Positions 12,181 through 25,677 of a stretch of 64,000 bases of DNA are shown piece by piece. The DNA lies in assembly GCA_950106755.1 (NCBI GenBank), contig OX467085.1, positions 3,968,001 to 4,032,000 of the forward strand. Reading direction: 5' to 3'. Every line of letters begins with the position of its first letter. The stretch's first letter is position 1. The notes beneath the pieces were generated by a model. The model did no database searches. It was given only the letters and a program-made list of their open reading frames with translations, and was not told where the DNA came from. The DNA is from Climacium dendroides. Taxonomy: Eukaryota > Streptophyta > Bryopsida > Hypnales > Climaciaceae. Both the position numbers and the translations under genes were made by a program.

Positions 12181-12954
12181 TTAATAGAAACTAAACCAAT
12201 AATTTCTATCTATTTGACGTGGAAGCATGTCCAAAACATAACACACAAATTGCAAATCTTTGAAATAATTAGGATTCATGGAAAAAATGAAGATTAAGAG
12301 AACCCTATCGCATCCCCACACTTTCTCAAGTGAATTCAGTTTAAAAAAAGAGACTCTAGAAATCATGTTGTATTTAATAGAAACCAAACCAATAAATTAT
12401 ATCAATTTGACGTGGAAGCATGTCCGAAAACATAACACACAAGTTGCAAATCTTTGAAATAATTAGGATTCATGGAAAAAATGAAGTTTAACAGAACCCT
12501 ATCGCTTCCCCACACTTTCTCAAGTGAATTCAATTTAAAAAAAGAGACTCTAGAAATCATGTTGTATTTAATAGAAACCAAACCAATAAATTCTATCAAT
12601 TTGACGTGGAAGCATGTCCGAAAACATAACACACAAATTGCAAATCTTTGGAATAATTAGGATTCATGGAAAAAATGAAGTTTAAGAGAACCCTATCGCT
12701 TCCCCACACTTTCTCAAGTGAATTCAGTTTAAAAAAAGAGACTCTAGAAATCATGTTGTATTTAATAGAAACCAAACCAATAAATTATATCAATTTGACG
12801 TGGAAGCATGTCCGAAACATGACACACAAGTTGCAAATCTTTGAAATAATTAGGATTCATGGAAAAAATGAAGTTTAAGAGAACCCTATCGCTTCCCCAC
12901 ACTTTCTCAAGTGAATTCAGTTTAAAAAAAGAGACTCTAGAAATCATGTTGTAT
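12181..12954 (+). repeat. 4-unit tandem duplication, copy 2 (774 bp)
   Basis: Second copy of 11407-12180. It opens with the second half of a unit carrying GAAACTAAACC and AATAATTTCTATCTA, directly behind a first half of a different type (unit 12085, CGCTTCCCCAC). This duplication accounts for part of the change from a 13-unit to a 14-unit offset in this zone. Confidence 0.85.
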
Positions 12955-14794
12955 TTAATAGAAACCAAACCAATAAATTATATCAATTTGACGTGGAAGC
13001 ATGTCCGAAACATGACACACAAGTTGCAAATCTTTGAAATAATTAGGATTCATGGAAAAAATGAAGTTTAAGAGAACCCTATCGCTTCCCCACACTTTCT
13101 CAAGTGAATTCAGTTTAAAAAAAGAGACTCTAGAAATCATGTTGTATTTAATAGAAACCAAACCAATAAATTATAACCATTTGACGTGGAAGCATGTCCA
13201 AAACATAACACACAAATTGCAAATCTTTGAAATAATTAGGATTCATGGAAAAAATGAAGATTAAGAGAACCCTATCGCATCCCCACACTTTCTCAAGTGA
13301 ATTCAGTTTAAAAAAAGAGACTCTAGAAATCATGTTGTATTTAATAGAAACCAAACCAATAAATTATATCAATTTGACGTGGAAGCATGTCCGAGAACAT
13401 AACACACAAATTGCAAATCTTTGAAATAATTAGGATTCATGGAAAAAATGAAGATTAAGTGAACCCTATCGCATCCCCACACTTTCTCAAGTGAATTCAG
13501 TTTAAAAAAAGAGACTCTAGAAATCATGTTGTATTTAATAGAAACCAAACCAATAAATTATATCAATTTGACGTGGAAGCATGTCCGAAAACATAACACA
13601 CAAATTGCAAATCTTTGAAATAATTAGGATTCATGGAAAAAATGAAGATTAAGAGAACCCTATCGCATCCCCACACTTTCTCAAGTGAATTCAGTTTAAA
13701 AAAAGAGACTCTAGAAATCATGTTGTATTTAATAGAAACCAAACCAATAAATTATATCAATTTGACGTGGAAGCATGTCCGAGAACATAACACACAAATT
13801 GCAAATCTTTGAAATAATTAGGATTCATGGAAAAAATGAAGATTAAGTGAACCCTATCGCATCCCCACACTTTCTCAAGTGAATTGAGTTTAAAAAAAGA
13901 GACTCTAGAAATCATGTTGTATTTAATAGAAACCAAACCAATAAATTCTATCAATTTGACGTGGAAGCATGTCCGAAAACATAACACACAAATTGCAAAT
14001 CTTTGAAATAATTAGGATTCATGGAAAAAATGAAGTTTAAAAGAACCCTATCGCTTCCTTACACTTTCTCAAGTGAATTCAGTTTAAAAAAAGAGACTCT
14101 AGAAATCATGTTGTATTTAATAGAAACTAAACCAATAATTTCTATCTATTTGACGTGGAAGCATGTCCAAAACATAACACACAAATTGCAAATCTTTGAA
14201 ATAATTAGGATTCATGGAAAAAATGAAGTTTAAGAGAACCCTATCGCATCCCCACACTTTCTCAAGTGAATTCAGTTTAAAAAAAGAGACTCTAGAAATC
14301 ATGTTGTATTTAATAGAAACCAAACCAATAAATTATATCAATTTGACGTGGAAGCATGTCCGAAAACATAACACACAAGTTGCAAATCTTTGAAATAATT
14401 AGGATTCATGGAAAAAATGAAGTTTAAAAGAACCCTATCGCTTCCCCACACTTTCTCAAGTGAATTCAATTTAAAAAAAGAGACTCTAGAAATCATGTTG
14501 TATTTAATAGAAACCAAACCAATAAATTCTATCAATTTGACGTGGAAGCATGTCCGAAAACATAACACACAAATTGCAAATCTTTGGAATAATTAGGATT
14601 CATGGAAAAAATGAAGTTTAAGAGAACCCTATCGCTTCCCCACACTTTCTCAAGTGAATTCAGTTTAAAAAAAGAGACTCTAGAAATCATGTTGTATTTA
14701 ATAGAAACCAAACCAATAAATTATATCAATTTGACGTGGAAGCATGTCCGAAACATGACACACAAGTTGCAAATCTTTGAAATAATTAGGATTC
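12955..14794 (+). repeat. 14-unit offset segment (2710 bp from 10245)
   Basis: Units 13052 to 14602 repeat the order of units 10342 to 11892 at 2710 bp. This includes TTATAACCATTTG (13052), the EcoRI-loss unit (13827), the CTTCCTTAC unit (14021) and the TTTGGAATAA unit (14408). Differences are few: unit 14214 reads GAAGTTTAAGAG where 11504 reads GAAGATTAAGAG, and 14408 has the common AAAAGAACC allele. Confidence 0.75.
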
Positions 14795-17700
14795 ATGGAA
14801 AAAATGAAGTTTAAGAGAACCCTATCGCTTCCCCACACTTTCTCAAGTGAATTCAGTTTAAAAAAAGAGACTCTAGAAATCATTATGTATTTAATAGAAA
14901 CCAAACCAATAAATTATATCAATTTGACGTGGAAGCATGTCCAAAACATAACACACAAATTGCAAATCTTTGAAATAATTAGGATTCATGGAAAAAATGA
15001 AGATTAAGAGAACCCTATCGCATCCCCACACTTTCTCAAGTGAATTCAGTTTAAAAAAAGAGACTCTAGAAATCATGTTGTATTTAATAGAAACCAAACC
15101 AATAAATTATATCAATTTGACGTGGAAGCATGTCCGAGAACATAACACACAAATTGCAAATCTTTGAAATAATTAGGATTCATGGAAAAAATGAAGATTA
15201 AGTGAACCCTATCGCATCCCCACACTTTCTCAAGTGAATTCAGTTTAAAAAAAGAGACTCTAGAAATCATGTTGTATTTAATAGAAACCAAACCAATAAA
15301 TTATATCTATTTGACGTGGAAGCATGTCCGAAAACATAACACACAAATTGCAAATCTTTGAAATAATTAGGATTCATGGAAAAAATGAAGTTTAAAAGAA
15401 CCCTATCGCTTCCCCACACTTTCTCAAGTGAATTCAATTTAAAAAAAGAGACTCTAGAAATCATGTTGTATTTAATAGAAACCAAACCAATAAATTCTAT
15501 CAATTTGACGTGGAAGCATGTCCGAAAACATAACACACAAATTGCAAATCTTTGGAATAATTAGGATTCATGGAAAAAATGAAGTTTAAGAGAACCCTAT
15601 CGCTTCCCCACACTTTCTCAAGTGAATTCAGTTTAAAAAAAGAGACTCTAGAAATCATGTTGTATTTAATAGAAACCAAACCAATAAATTATATCGATTT
15701 GACGTGGAAGCATGTCCGAAACATGACACACAAATTGCAAATATTTGAAATAATTAGGATTCATGGAAAAAATGAAGTTTAAGAGAACCCTATCGCATCC
15801 CCACACTTTCTCAAGTGAATTCAGTTTAAAAAAAGAGACTCTAGAAATCATGTTGTATTTAATAGAAACCAAACCAATAAATTATATCCATTTGACGTGG
15901 AAGCATGTCCGAGAACATAACAAACAAATTGCAAATCTTTGAAATAATTAGGATTCATGGAAAAAATGAAGATTTAGTGAACCCTATCGCATCCCCACAC
16001 TTTCTCAAGTGAATTCAGTTTAAAAAAAGAGACTCTAGAAATCATGTTGTATTTAATAGAAACCAAACCAATAAATTCTATCAATTTGACGTGGAAGCAT
16101 GTCCGAAAACATAACACACAAGTTGCAAATCTTTGAAATAATTAGGATTCATGGAAAAAATGAAGTTTAAAAGAACCCTATCGCTTCCCCACACTTTCTC
16201 AAGTGAATTCAATTTAAAAAAAGAGACTCTAGAAATCATGTTGTATTTAATAGAAACCAAACCAATAAATTATATCTATTTGACGTGGAAGCATGTCCGA
16301 AAACATAACACACAAATTGCAAATCTTTGAAATAATTAGGATTCATGGAAAAAATGAAGTTTAAGAGAACCCTATTGCTTGCCCACACTTTTTCAAGTGA
16401 ATTCGGTTTAAAAAAAGAGACTCTAGAAATCATGTTGTATTTAATAGAAACCAAACCAATAAATTCTATCAATTTGACGTGGAAGCATGTCCGAAAACAT
16501 AACACACAAATTGCAAATCTTTGGAATAATTAGGATTCATGGAAAAAATGAAGTTTAAGAGAACCCTATCGCTTCCCCACACTTTCTCAAGTGAATTCAG
16601 TTTAAAAAAAGAGACTCTAGAAATCATGTTGTATTTAATAGAAACCAAACCAATAAATTATATCAATTTGACGTGGAAGCATGTCCGAAACATGACACAC
16701 AAGTTGCAAATCTTTGAAATAATTAGGATTCATGGAAAAAATGAAGTTTAAGAGAACCCTATCGCTTCCCCACACTTTCTCAAGTGAATTCAGTTTAAAA
16801 AAAGAGACTCTAGAAATCATGTTGTATTTAATAGAAACCAAAACAATAAATTATATCCATTTGACGTGGAAGCATGTCCAAAACATAACACACAAATTGC
16901 AAATCTTTGAAATAATTAGGATTCATGGAAAAAATGAAGATTAAGAGAACCCTATCGCATCCCCACACTTTCTCAAGTGAATTCAGTTTAAAAAAAGAGA
17001 CTCTAGAAATCATGTTGTATTTAATAGAAACCAAACCAATAAATTATATCAATTTGACGTGGAAGCATGTCCGAGAACATAACACACAAATTGCAAATCT
17101 TTGAAATAATTAGGATTCATGGAAAAAATGAAGATTAAGTGAACCCTATCGCATCCCCACACTTTCTCAAGTGAATTCAGTTTAAAAAAAGAGACTCTAG
17201 AAATCATGTTGTATTTAATAGAAACCAAACCAATAAATTATATCTATTTGACGTGGAAGCATGTCCGAAAACATAACACACAAATTGCAAATCTTTGAAA
17301 TAATTAGGATTCATGGAAAAAATGAAGTTTAAAAGAACCCTATCGCTTCCTTACACTTTCTCAAGTGAATTCAGTTTAAAAAAAGAGACTCTAGAAATCA
17401 TGTTGTATTTAATAGAAACTAAACCAATAATTTCTATCTATTTGACGTGGAAGCATGTCCAAAACATAACACACAAATTGCAAATCTTTGAAATAATTAG
17501 GATTCATGGAAAAAATGAAGTTTAAGAGAACCCTATCGCATCCCCACACTTTCTCAAGTGAATTCAGTTTAAAAAAAGAGACTCTAGAAATCATGTTGTA
17601 TTTAATAGAAACCAAACCAATAAATTATATCAATTTGACGTGGAAGCATGTCCGAAAACATAACACACAAGTTGCAAATCTTTGAAATAATTAGGATTCA

Positions 17701-18279
17701 TGGAAAAAATGAAGTTTAAAAGAACCCTATCGCTTCCCCACACTTTCTCAAGTGAATTCAATTTAAAAAAAGAGACTCTAGAAATCATGTTGTATTTAAT
17801 AGAAACCAAACCAATAAATTCTATCAATTTGACGTGGAAGCATGTCCGAAAACATAACACACAAATTGCAAATCTTTGGAATAATTAGGATTCATGGAAA
17901 AAATGAAGTTTAAGAGAACCCTATCGCTTCCCCACACTTTCTCAAGTGAATTCAGTTTAAAAAAAGAGACTCTAGAAATCATGTTGTATTTAATAGAAAC
18001 CAAACCAATAAATTATATCAATTTGACGTGGAAGCATGTCCGAAACATGACACACAAGTTGCAAATCTTTGAAATAATTAGGATTCATGGAAAAAATGAA
18101 GTTTAAGAGAACCCTATCGCTTCCCCACACTTTCTCAAGTGAATTCAGTTTAAAAAAAGAGACTCTAGAAATCCTGTTGTATTTAATAGAAACCAAACCA
18201 ATAAATTATATCAATTTGACGTGGAAGCATGTCCGAAACATGACACACAAGTTGCAAATCTTTGAAATAATTAGGATTC
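14795..18279 (+). repeat. 18-unit higher-order repeat, copy 1 (3485 bp)
   Basis: Units 14795 to 16539 correspond to units 18280 to 20024. Private markers are CTATTGCTTGCCCAC with TTTTTCAAG in unit 16345, ACAAACAAATTG near 15922, GAAGATTTAGTG near 15968 and AAATATTTG near 15740, each repeated 3485 bp downstream. Unit 17313 resembles unit 14021 (17 units away), and unit 18087 appears as an extra unit relative to that earlier order. Confidence 0.8.
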
Positions 18280-20216
18280 ATGGAAAAAATGAAGTTTAAG
18301 AGAACCCTATCGCTTCCCCACACTTTCTCAAGTGAATTCAGTTTAAAAAAAGAGACTCTAGAAATCATGTTGTATTTAATAGAAACCAAACCAATAAATT
18401 ATATCAATTTGACGTGGAAGCATGTCCAAAACATAACACACAAATTGCAAATCTTTGAAATAATTAGGATTCATGGAAAAAATGAAGATTAAGAGAACCC
18501 TATCGCATCCCCACACTTTCTCAAGTGAATTCAGTTTAAAAAAAGAGACTCTAGAAATCATGTTGTATTTAATAGAAACCAAACCAATAAATTATATCAA
18601 TTTGACGTGGAAGCATGTCCGAGAACATAACACACAAATTGCAAATCTTTGAAATAATTAGGATTCATGGAAAAAATGAAGATAAAGTGAACCCTATCGC
18701 ATCCCCACACTTTCTCAAGTGAATTCAGTTTAAAAAAAGAGACTCTAGAAATCATGTTGTATTTAATAGAAACCAAACCAATAAATTATATCTATTTGAC
18801 GTGGAAGCATGTCCGAAAACATAACACACAAATTGCAAATCTTTGAAATAATTAGGATTCATGGAAAAAATGAAGTTTAAAAGAACCCTATCGCTTCCCC
18901 ACACTTTCTCAAGTGAATTCAATTTAAAAAAAGAGACTCTAGAAATCATGTTGTATTTAATAGAAACCAAACCAATAAATTCTATCAATTTGACGTGGAA
19001 GCATGTCCGAAAACATAACACACAAATTGCAAATCTTTGGAATAATTAGGATTCATGGAAAAAATGAAGTTTAAGAGAACCCTATCGCTTCCCCACACTT
19101 TCTCAAGTGAATTCAGTTTAAAAAAAGAGACTCTAGAAATCATGTTGTATTTAATAGAAACCAAACCAATAAATTATATCAATTTGACGTGGAAGCATGT
19201 CCGAAACATGACACACAAATTGCAAATATTTGAAATAATTAGGATTCATGGAAAAAATGAAGTTTAAGAGAACCCTATCGCATCCCCACACTTTCTCAAG
19301 TGAATTCAGTTTAAAAAAAGAGACTCTAGAAATCATGTTGTATTTAATAGAAACCAAACCAATAAATTATATCCATTTGACGTGGAAGCATGTCCGAGAA
19401 CATAACAAACAAATTGCAAATCTTTGAAATAATTAGGATTCATGGAAAAAATGAAGATTTAGTGAACCCTATCGCATCCCCACACTTTCTCAAGTGAATT
19501 CAGTTTAAAAAAAGAGACTCTAGAAATCATGTTGTATTTAATAGAAACCAAACCAATAAATTCTATCAATTTGACGTGGAAGCATGTCCGAAAACATAAC
19601 ACACAAGTTGCAAATCTTTGAAATAATTAGGATTCATGGAAAAAATGAAGTTTAAAAGAACCCTATCGCTTCCCCACACTTTCTCAAGTGAATTCAATTT
19701 AAAAAAAGAGACTCTAGAAATCATGTTGTATTTAATAGAAACCAAACCAATAAATTATATCTATTTGACGTGGAAGCATGTCCGAAAACATAACACACAA
19801 ATTGCAAATCTTTGAAATAATTAGGATTCATGGAAAAAATGAAGTTTAAGAGAACCCTATTGCTTGCCCACACTTTTTCAAGTGAATTCGGTTTAAAAAA
19901 AGAGACTCTAGAAATCATGTTGTATTTAATAGAAACCAAACCAATAAATTCTATCAATTTGACGTGGAAGCATGTCCGAAAACATAACACACAAATTGCA
20001 AATCTTTGGAATAATTAGGATTCATGGAAAAAATGAAGTTTAAGAGAACCCTATCGCTTCCCCACACTTTCTCAAGTGAATTCAGTTTAAAAAAAGAGAC
20101 TCTAGAAATCATGTTGTATTTAATAGAAACCAAACCAATAAATTATATCAATTTGACGTGGAAGCATGTCCGAAACATGACACACAAGTTGCAAATCTTT
20201 GAAATAATTAGGATTC
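18280..20216 (+). repeat. 18-unit higher-order repeat, copy 2 (partial)
   Basis: Second copy, matching 14795-16731 with very few differences, such as CATGTTG at 18368 against CATTATG at 14881. At unit 20217 the order switches: the units there (ATCCTGTTG, then the AAAACAATAAATT unit at 20410) follow 18087 and 16732 respectively, so the end of this copy is a composite. Confidence 0.8.
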
Positions 20217-20409
20217 ATGGAAAAAATGAAGTTTAAGAGAACCCTATCGCTTCCCCACACTTTCTCAAGTGAATTCAGTTTAAAAAAAGAGACTCTAGAA
20301 ATCCTGTTGTATTTAATAGAAACCAAACCAATAAATTATATCAATTTGACGTGGAAGCATGTCCGAAACATGACACACAAGTTGCAAATCTTTGAAATAA
20401 TTAGGATTC

Positions 20410-23400
20410 ATGGAAAAAATGAAGTTTAAGAGAACCCTATCGCTTCCCCACACTTTCTCAAGTGAATTCAGTTTAAAAAAAGAGACTCTAGAAATCATGT
20501 TGTATTTAATAGAAACCAAAACAATAAATTATATCCATTTGACGTGGAAGCATGTCCAAAACATAACACACAAATTGCAAATCTTTGAAATAATTAGGAT
20601 TCATGGAAAAAATGAAGATTAAGAGAACCCTATCGCATCCCCACACTTTCTCAAGTGAATTCAGTTTAAAAAAAGAGACTCTAGAAATCATGTTGTATTT
20701 AATAGAAACCAAACCAATAAATTATATCAATTTGACGTGGAAGCATGTCCGAGAACATAACACACAAATTGCAAATCTTTGAAATAATTAGGATTCATGG
20801 AAAAAATGAAGATTAAGTGAACCCTATCGCATCCCCACACTTTCTCAAGTGAATTCAGTTTAAAAAAAGAGACTCTAGAAATCATGTTGTATTTAATAGA
20901 AACCAAACCAATAAATTATATCTATTTGACGTGGAAGCATGTCCGAAAACATAACACACAAATTGCAAATCTTTGAAATAATTAGGATTCATGGAAAAAA
21001 TGAAGTTTAAGAGAACCCTATCGCTTCCCCACACTTTCTCAAGTGAATTCAGTTTAAAAAAAGAGACTCTAGAAATCATGTTGTATTTAATAGAAACCAA
21101 ACCAATAAATTATATCCATTTGACGTGGAAGCATGTCCGAGAACATAACACACAAATTGCAAATCTTTGAAATAATTAGGATTCATGGAAAAAATGAAGA
21201 TTAAGTGAACCCTATCGCATCCCCACACTTTCTCAAGTGAATTCAGTTTAAAAAAAGAGACTCTAGAAATCCTGTTGTATTTAATAGAAACCAAACCAAT
21301 AAATTATATCAATTTGACGTGGAAGCATGTCCGAAAACATGACACACAAATTGCAAATCTTTGAAATAATTAGGATTCATGGAAAAAATGAAGATTAAGA
21401 GAACCCTATCGCATCCCCACACTTTCTCAAGTGAATTCAGTTTAAAAAAAGAGACTCTAGAAATCATGTTGTATTTAATAGAAACCAAACCAATAAATTA
21501 TATCAATTTGACGTGGAAGCATGTCCGAGAACATAACACACAAATTGCAAATCTTTGAAATAATTAGGATTCATGGAAAAAATGAAGATTAAGAGAACCC
21601 TATCGCATCCCCACACTTTCTCAAGTGAATTCAGTTTAAAAAAAGAGACTCTAGAAATCATGTTGTATTTAATAGAAACCAAACCAATAAATTATATCAA
21701 TTTGACGTGGAAGCATGTCCGAAAACATAACACACAAATTGCAAATCTTTGAAATAATTAGGATTCATGGAAAAAATGAAGTTTAAGAGAACCCTATCGC
21801 TTCCCCACACTTTCTCAAGTGAATTCAGTTTAAAAAAAGAGACTCTAGAAATCCTGTTGTATTTAATAGAAACCAAACCAATAAATTATATCAATTTGAC
21901 GTGGAAGCATGTCCGAAACATGACACAGAAGTTCCAAACCTTTGAAATAATTAGGATTCATGGAAAAAATGAAGTTTAAGAGAACCCTATCGCATCCCCA
22001 CACTTTCTCAAGTGAATTCAGTTTAAAAAAAGAGACTCTAGAAATCATGTTGTATTTAATAGAAACTAAACCAATAAATTCTATCAATTTGACGTGGAAG
22101 CATGTCCGAAAACATAACACACAAATTGCAAATCTTTGAAATAATTAGGATTCATGGAAAAAATGAAGATTAAGAGAACCCTATCGCATCCCCACACTTT
22201 CTCAAGTGAATTCAGTTTAAAAAAAGAGACTCTAGAAATCATGTTGTATTTAATAGAAACTAAACCAATAAATTATATCAATTTGACGTGGAAGCATGTC
22301 CAAAACATAACACACAAATTGCAAATCTTTGAAATAATTAGGATTCATGGAAAAAATGAAGATTAAGAGGACCCTATCGCATCCCCACACTTTCTCAAGT
22401 GAATTCAGTTTAAAAAAAGAGACTCTAGAAATCATGTTGTATTTAATAGAAACCAAACCAATAAATTCTATCAATTTGACGTGGAAGCATGTCCGAAAAC
22501 ATAACACACAAATTGCAAATCTTTGAAATAATTAGGATTCATGGAAAAAATGAAGTTTAAAAGAACCCTATCGCTTCCTTACACTTTCTCAAGTGAATTC
22601 AGTTTAAAAAAGGAGACTCTAGAAATCATGTTGTATTTAATAGAAACTAAACCAATAAATTATATGAATTTGACGTGGAAACATGTCCAAAACATAACAG
22701 ACTAATTGCAAATCTTTGAAATACTTAGGATTCATGGAAAAAATGAAGTTTAAGAGAACCCTATCGCTTCCCCACACTTTCTCAAGTGAATTCAGTTTAA
22801 AAAAAGAGACTCTAGAAATCCTGTTGTATTTAATAGAAACTAAACCAATAAATTCTATCAATTTGACGTGGAAGCATGTCCAAAACATAACACACAAATT
22901 GCAAATCTTTGAAATAATTAGTATTCATGGAAAAAATGAAGATTAAGTGAACCCTATCGCATCCCCACACTTTCTCAAGTGAATTCAGTTTAAAAAAAGA
23001 GACTCTAGAAATCATGTTGTATTTAATAGAAACCAAACCAATAAATTATATCAATTTGACGTGGAAGCATGTCCGAAAACATAACACACAAATTGCAAAT
23101 CTTTGAAATAATTAGGATTCATGGAAAAAATGAAGATTAAGTGAACCCTATCGCATCCCCACACTTTCTCAAGTGAATTCAGTTTAAAAAAAGAGACTCT
23201 AGAAATCATGTTGTATTTAATAGAAACCAAACCAATAAATTATATCAATTTGACGTGGAAGCATGTCCGAAAACATAACACACAAATTGCAAATCTTTGA
23301 AATAATTAGGATTCATGGAAAAAATGAAGTTTAAGAGAACCCTATCGCTTCCCCACACTTTCTCAAGTGAATTCAGTTTAAAAAAAGAGACTCTAGAAAT

Positions 23401-23934
23401 CATGTTGTATTTAATGGAAACTAAACCAATAAATTCTATCAATTTGACGTGGAAGCATGTCCAAAACATAACACACAAATTGCAAATCTTTGAAATAATT
23501 AGGATTCATGGAAAAAATGAAGATTAAGTGAACCCTATCGCATCCCCACACTTTCTCAAGTGAATTCAGTTTAAAAAAAGAGACTCTAGAAATCATGTTG
23601 TATTTAATAGAAACCAAACCAATAAATTATATCAATTTGACGTGGAAGCATGTCCGAAAACATAACACACAAATTGCAAATCTTTGAAATAATTAGGATT
23701 CATGGAAAAAATGAAGTTTAAGAGAACCCTATCGCTTCCCCACACTTTCTCAAGTGAATTCAGTTTAAAAAAAGAGACTCTAGAAATCATGTTGTATTTA
23801 ATAGAAACCAAACCAATAAATTCTATCAATTTGACGTGGAAGCATGTCCGAGAACATAACAAACAAATTGCAAATCTTTGAAATAATTAGGATTCATGGA
23901 AAAAATGAAGATTTAGTGAACCCTATCGCATCCC
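20410..23934 (+). repeat. Irregular segment between higher-order blocks
   Basis: Units 20410-20990 match 16732-17312 (offset 3678 bp). Units 21379-21766 match 24479-24866 (offset 3100 bp). Units 21960-22929 match 28155-29124 (offset 6195 bp, 32 units). Unit 21767 carries private changes (ACACAGAAGTTCCAAACC). Units 23122 and 23316 are near repeats of neighbours. The segment is a mosaic of pieces also found to the left and right. Confidence 0.7.
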
Positions 23935-25650
23935 CACACTTTCTCAAGTGAATTCAGTTTAAAAAAAGAGACTCTAGAAATCATGTTGTATTTAATAGAA
24001 ACCAAACCAATAAATTATATCCATTTGACGTGGAAGCATGTCCGAGAACATAACACACAAATTGCAAATCTTTGAAATAATTAGGATTCATGGAAAAAAT
24101 GAAGATTAAGTGAACCCTATCGCATCCCCACACTTTCTCAAGTGAATTCAGTTTAAAAAAAGAGACTCTAGAAATCATGTTGTATTTAATAGAAACCAAA
24201 CCAATAAATTATATCAATTTGACGTGGAAGCATGTCCGAAAACATAACACACAAATTGCAAATCTTTGAAATAATTAGGATTCATGGAAAAAATGAAGTT
24301 TAAGAGAACCCTATCGCTTCCCCACATTTTCTCAAGTGAATTCAGTTTAAAAAAAGAGACTCTAGAAATCCTGTTGTATTTAATAGAAACCAAACCAATA
24401 AATTATATCAATTTGACGTGGAAGCATGTCCGAAAACATGACACACAAATTGCAAATCTTTGAAATAATTAGGATTCATGGAAAAAATGAAGATTAAGAG
24501 AACCCTATCGCATCCCCACACTTTCTCAAGTGAATTCAGTTTAAAAAAAGAGACTCTAGAAATCATGTTGTATTTAATAGAAACCAAACCAATAAATTAT
24601 ATCAATTTGACGTGGAAGCATGTCCGAGAACATAACACACAAATTGCAAATCTTTGAAATAATTAGGATTCATGGAAAAAATGAAGATTAAGAGAACCCT
24701 ATCGCATCCCCACACTTTCTCAAGTGAATTCAGTTTAAAAAAAGAGACTCTAGAAATCATGTTGTATTTAATAGAAACCAAACCAATAAATTATATCAAT
24801 TTGACGTGGAAGCATGTCCGAAAACATAACACACAAATTGCAAATCTTTGAAATAATTAGGATTCATGGAAAAAATGAAGATTAAGAGAACCCTATCGCA
24901 TCCTTACACTTTCTCAAGTGAATTCAGTTTAAAAAAAGGGACTCTAAAAATCATGTTGTATTTAATAGAAACCAAACCAATAAATTCTATCCATTTGACG
25001 TGGAAGCATGTCCGAAAACATAACACACAAATTGCAAATCTTTGAAATAATTAGGATTCATGGAAAAAATGAAGTTTAAGAGAACCCTATCGCTTCCCCA
25101 CACTTTCTCAAGTGAATTCAGTTTAAAAAAAGAGACTCTAGAAATCCTGTTGTATTTAATAGAAACCAAACCAATAAATTCTATCGATTTGACGTGGAAG
25201 CATGTCCAAAACATAACAGACAAATTGCAAATCTTTGAAATACTTAGGATTCATGGAAAAAATGAAGTTTAAGAGAACCCTATCGCTTCCCCACACTTTC
25301 TCAAGTGAATTCAGTTTAAAAAAAGAGACTCTAGAAATCATGTTGTATTTAATAGAAACTAAACCAATAAATTCTATCAATTTGATGTGGAAGCATGTCC
25401 AAAACATAACAGACAAATTGCAAATCTTTGAAATACTTAGGATTCATGGAAAAAATGAAGTTTAAGAGAACCCTATCGCTTCCCCACACTTTCTCAAGTG
25501 AATTCAGTTTAAAAAAAGAGACTCTAGAAATCATGTTGTATTTAATAGAAACTAAACCAATAAATTCTATCAATTTGACGTGGAAGCATGTCCAAAACAT
25601 AACACACAAATTGCAAATCTTTGAAATACTTAGGATTCATGGAAAAAATG
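23935..25650 (+). repeat. 9-unit higher-order repeat of the middle zone, copy 1 (1743 bp)
   Basis: The order from unit 24091 to unit 25447 recurs 1743 bp downstream. Markers are CCCCACATTTTCTC (24321), AAAAAGGGACTC (24935) and the run of units with ACAGACAAATTG and AAATACTTAGG (25060, 25253). Unit 24867 has additional private changes (CTTACAC with CGCATC, and CTAAAAATC) absent from its partner 26610. Confidence 0.8.
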
Positions 25651-25677
25651 AAGTTTAAGAGAACCCTATCGCTTCCC

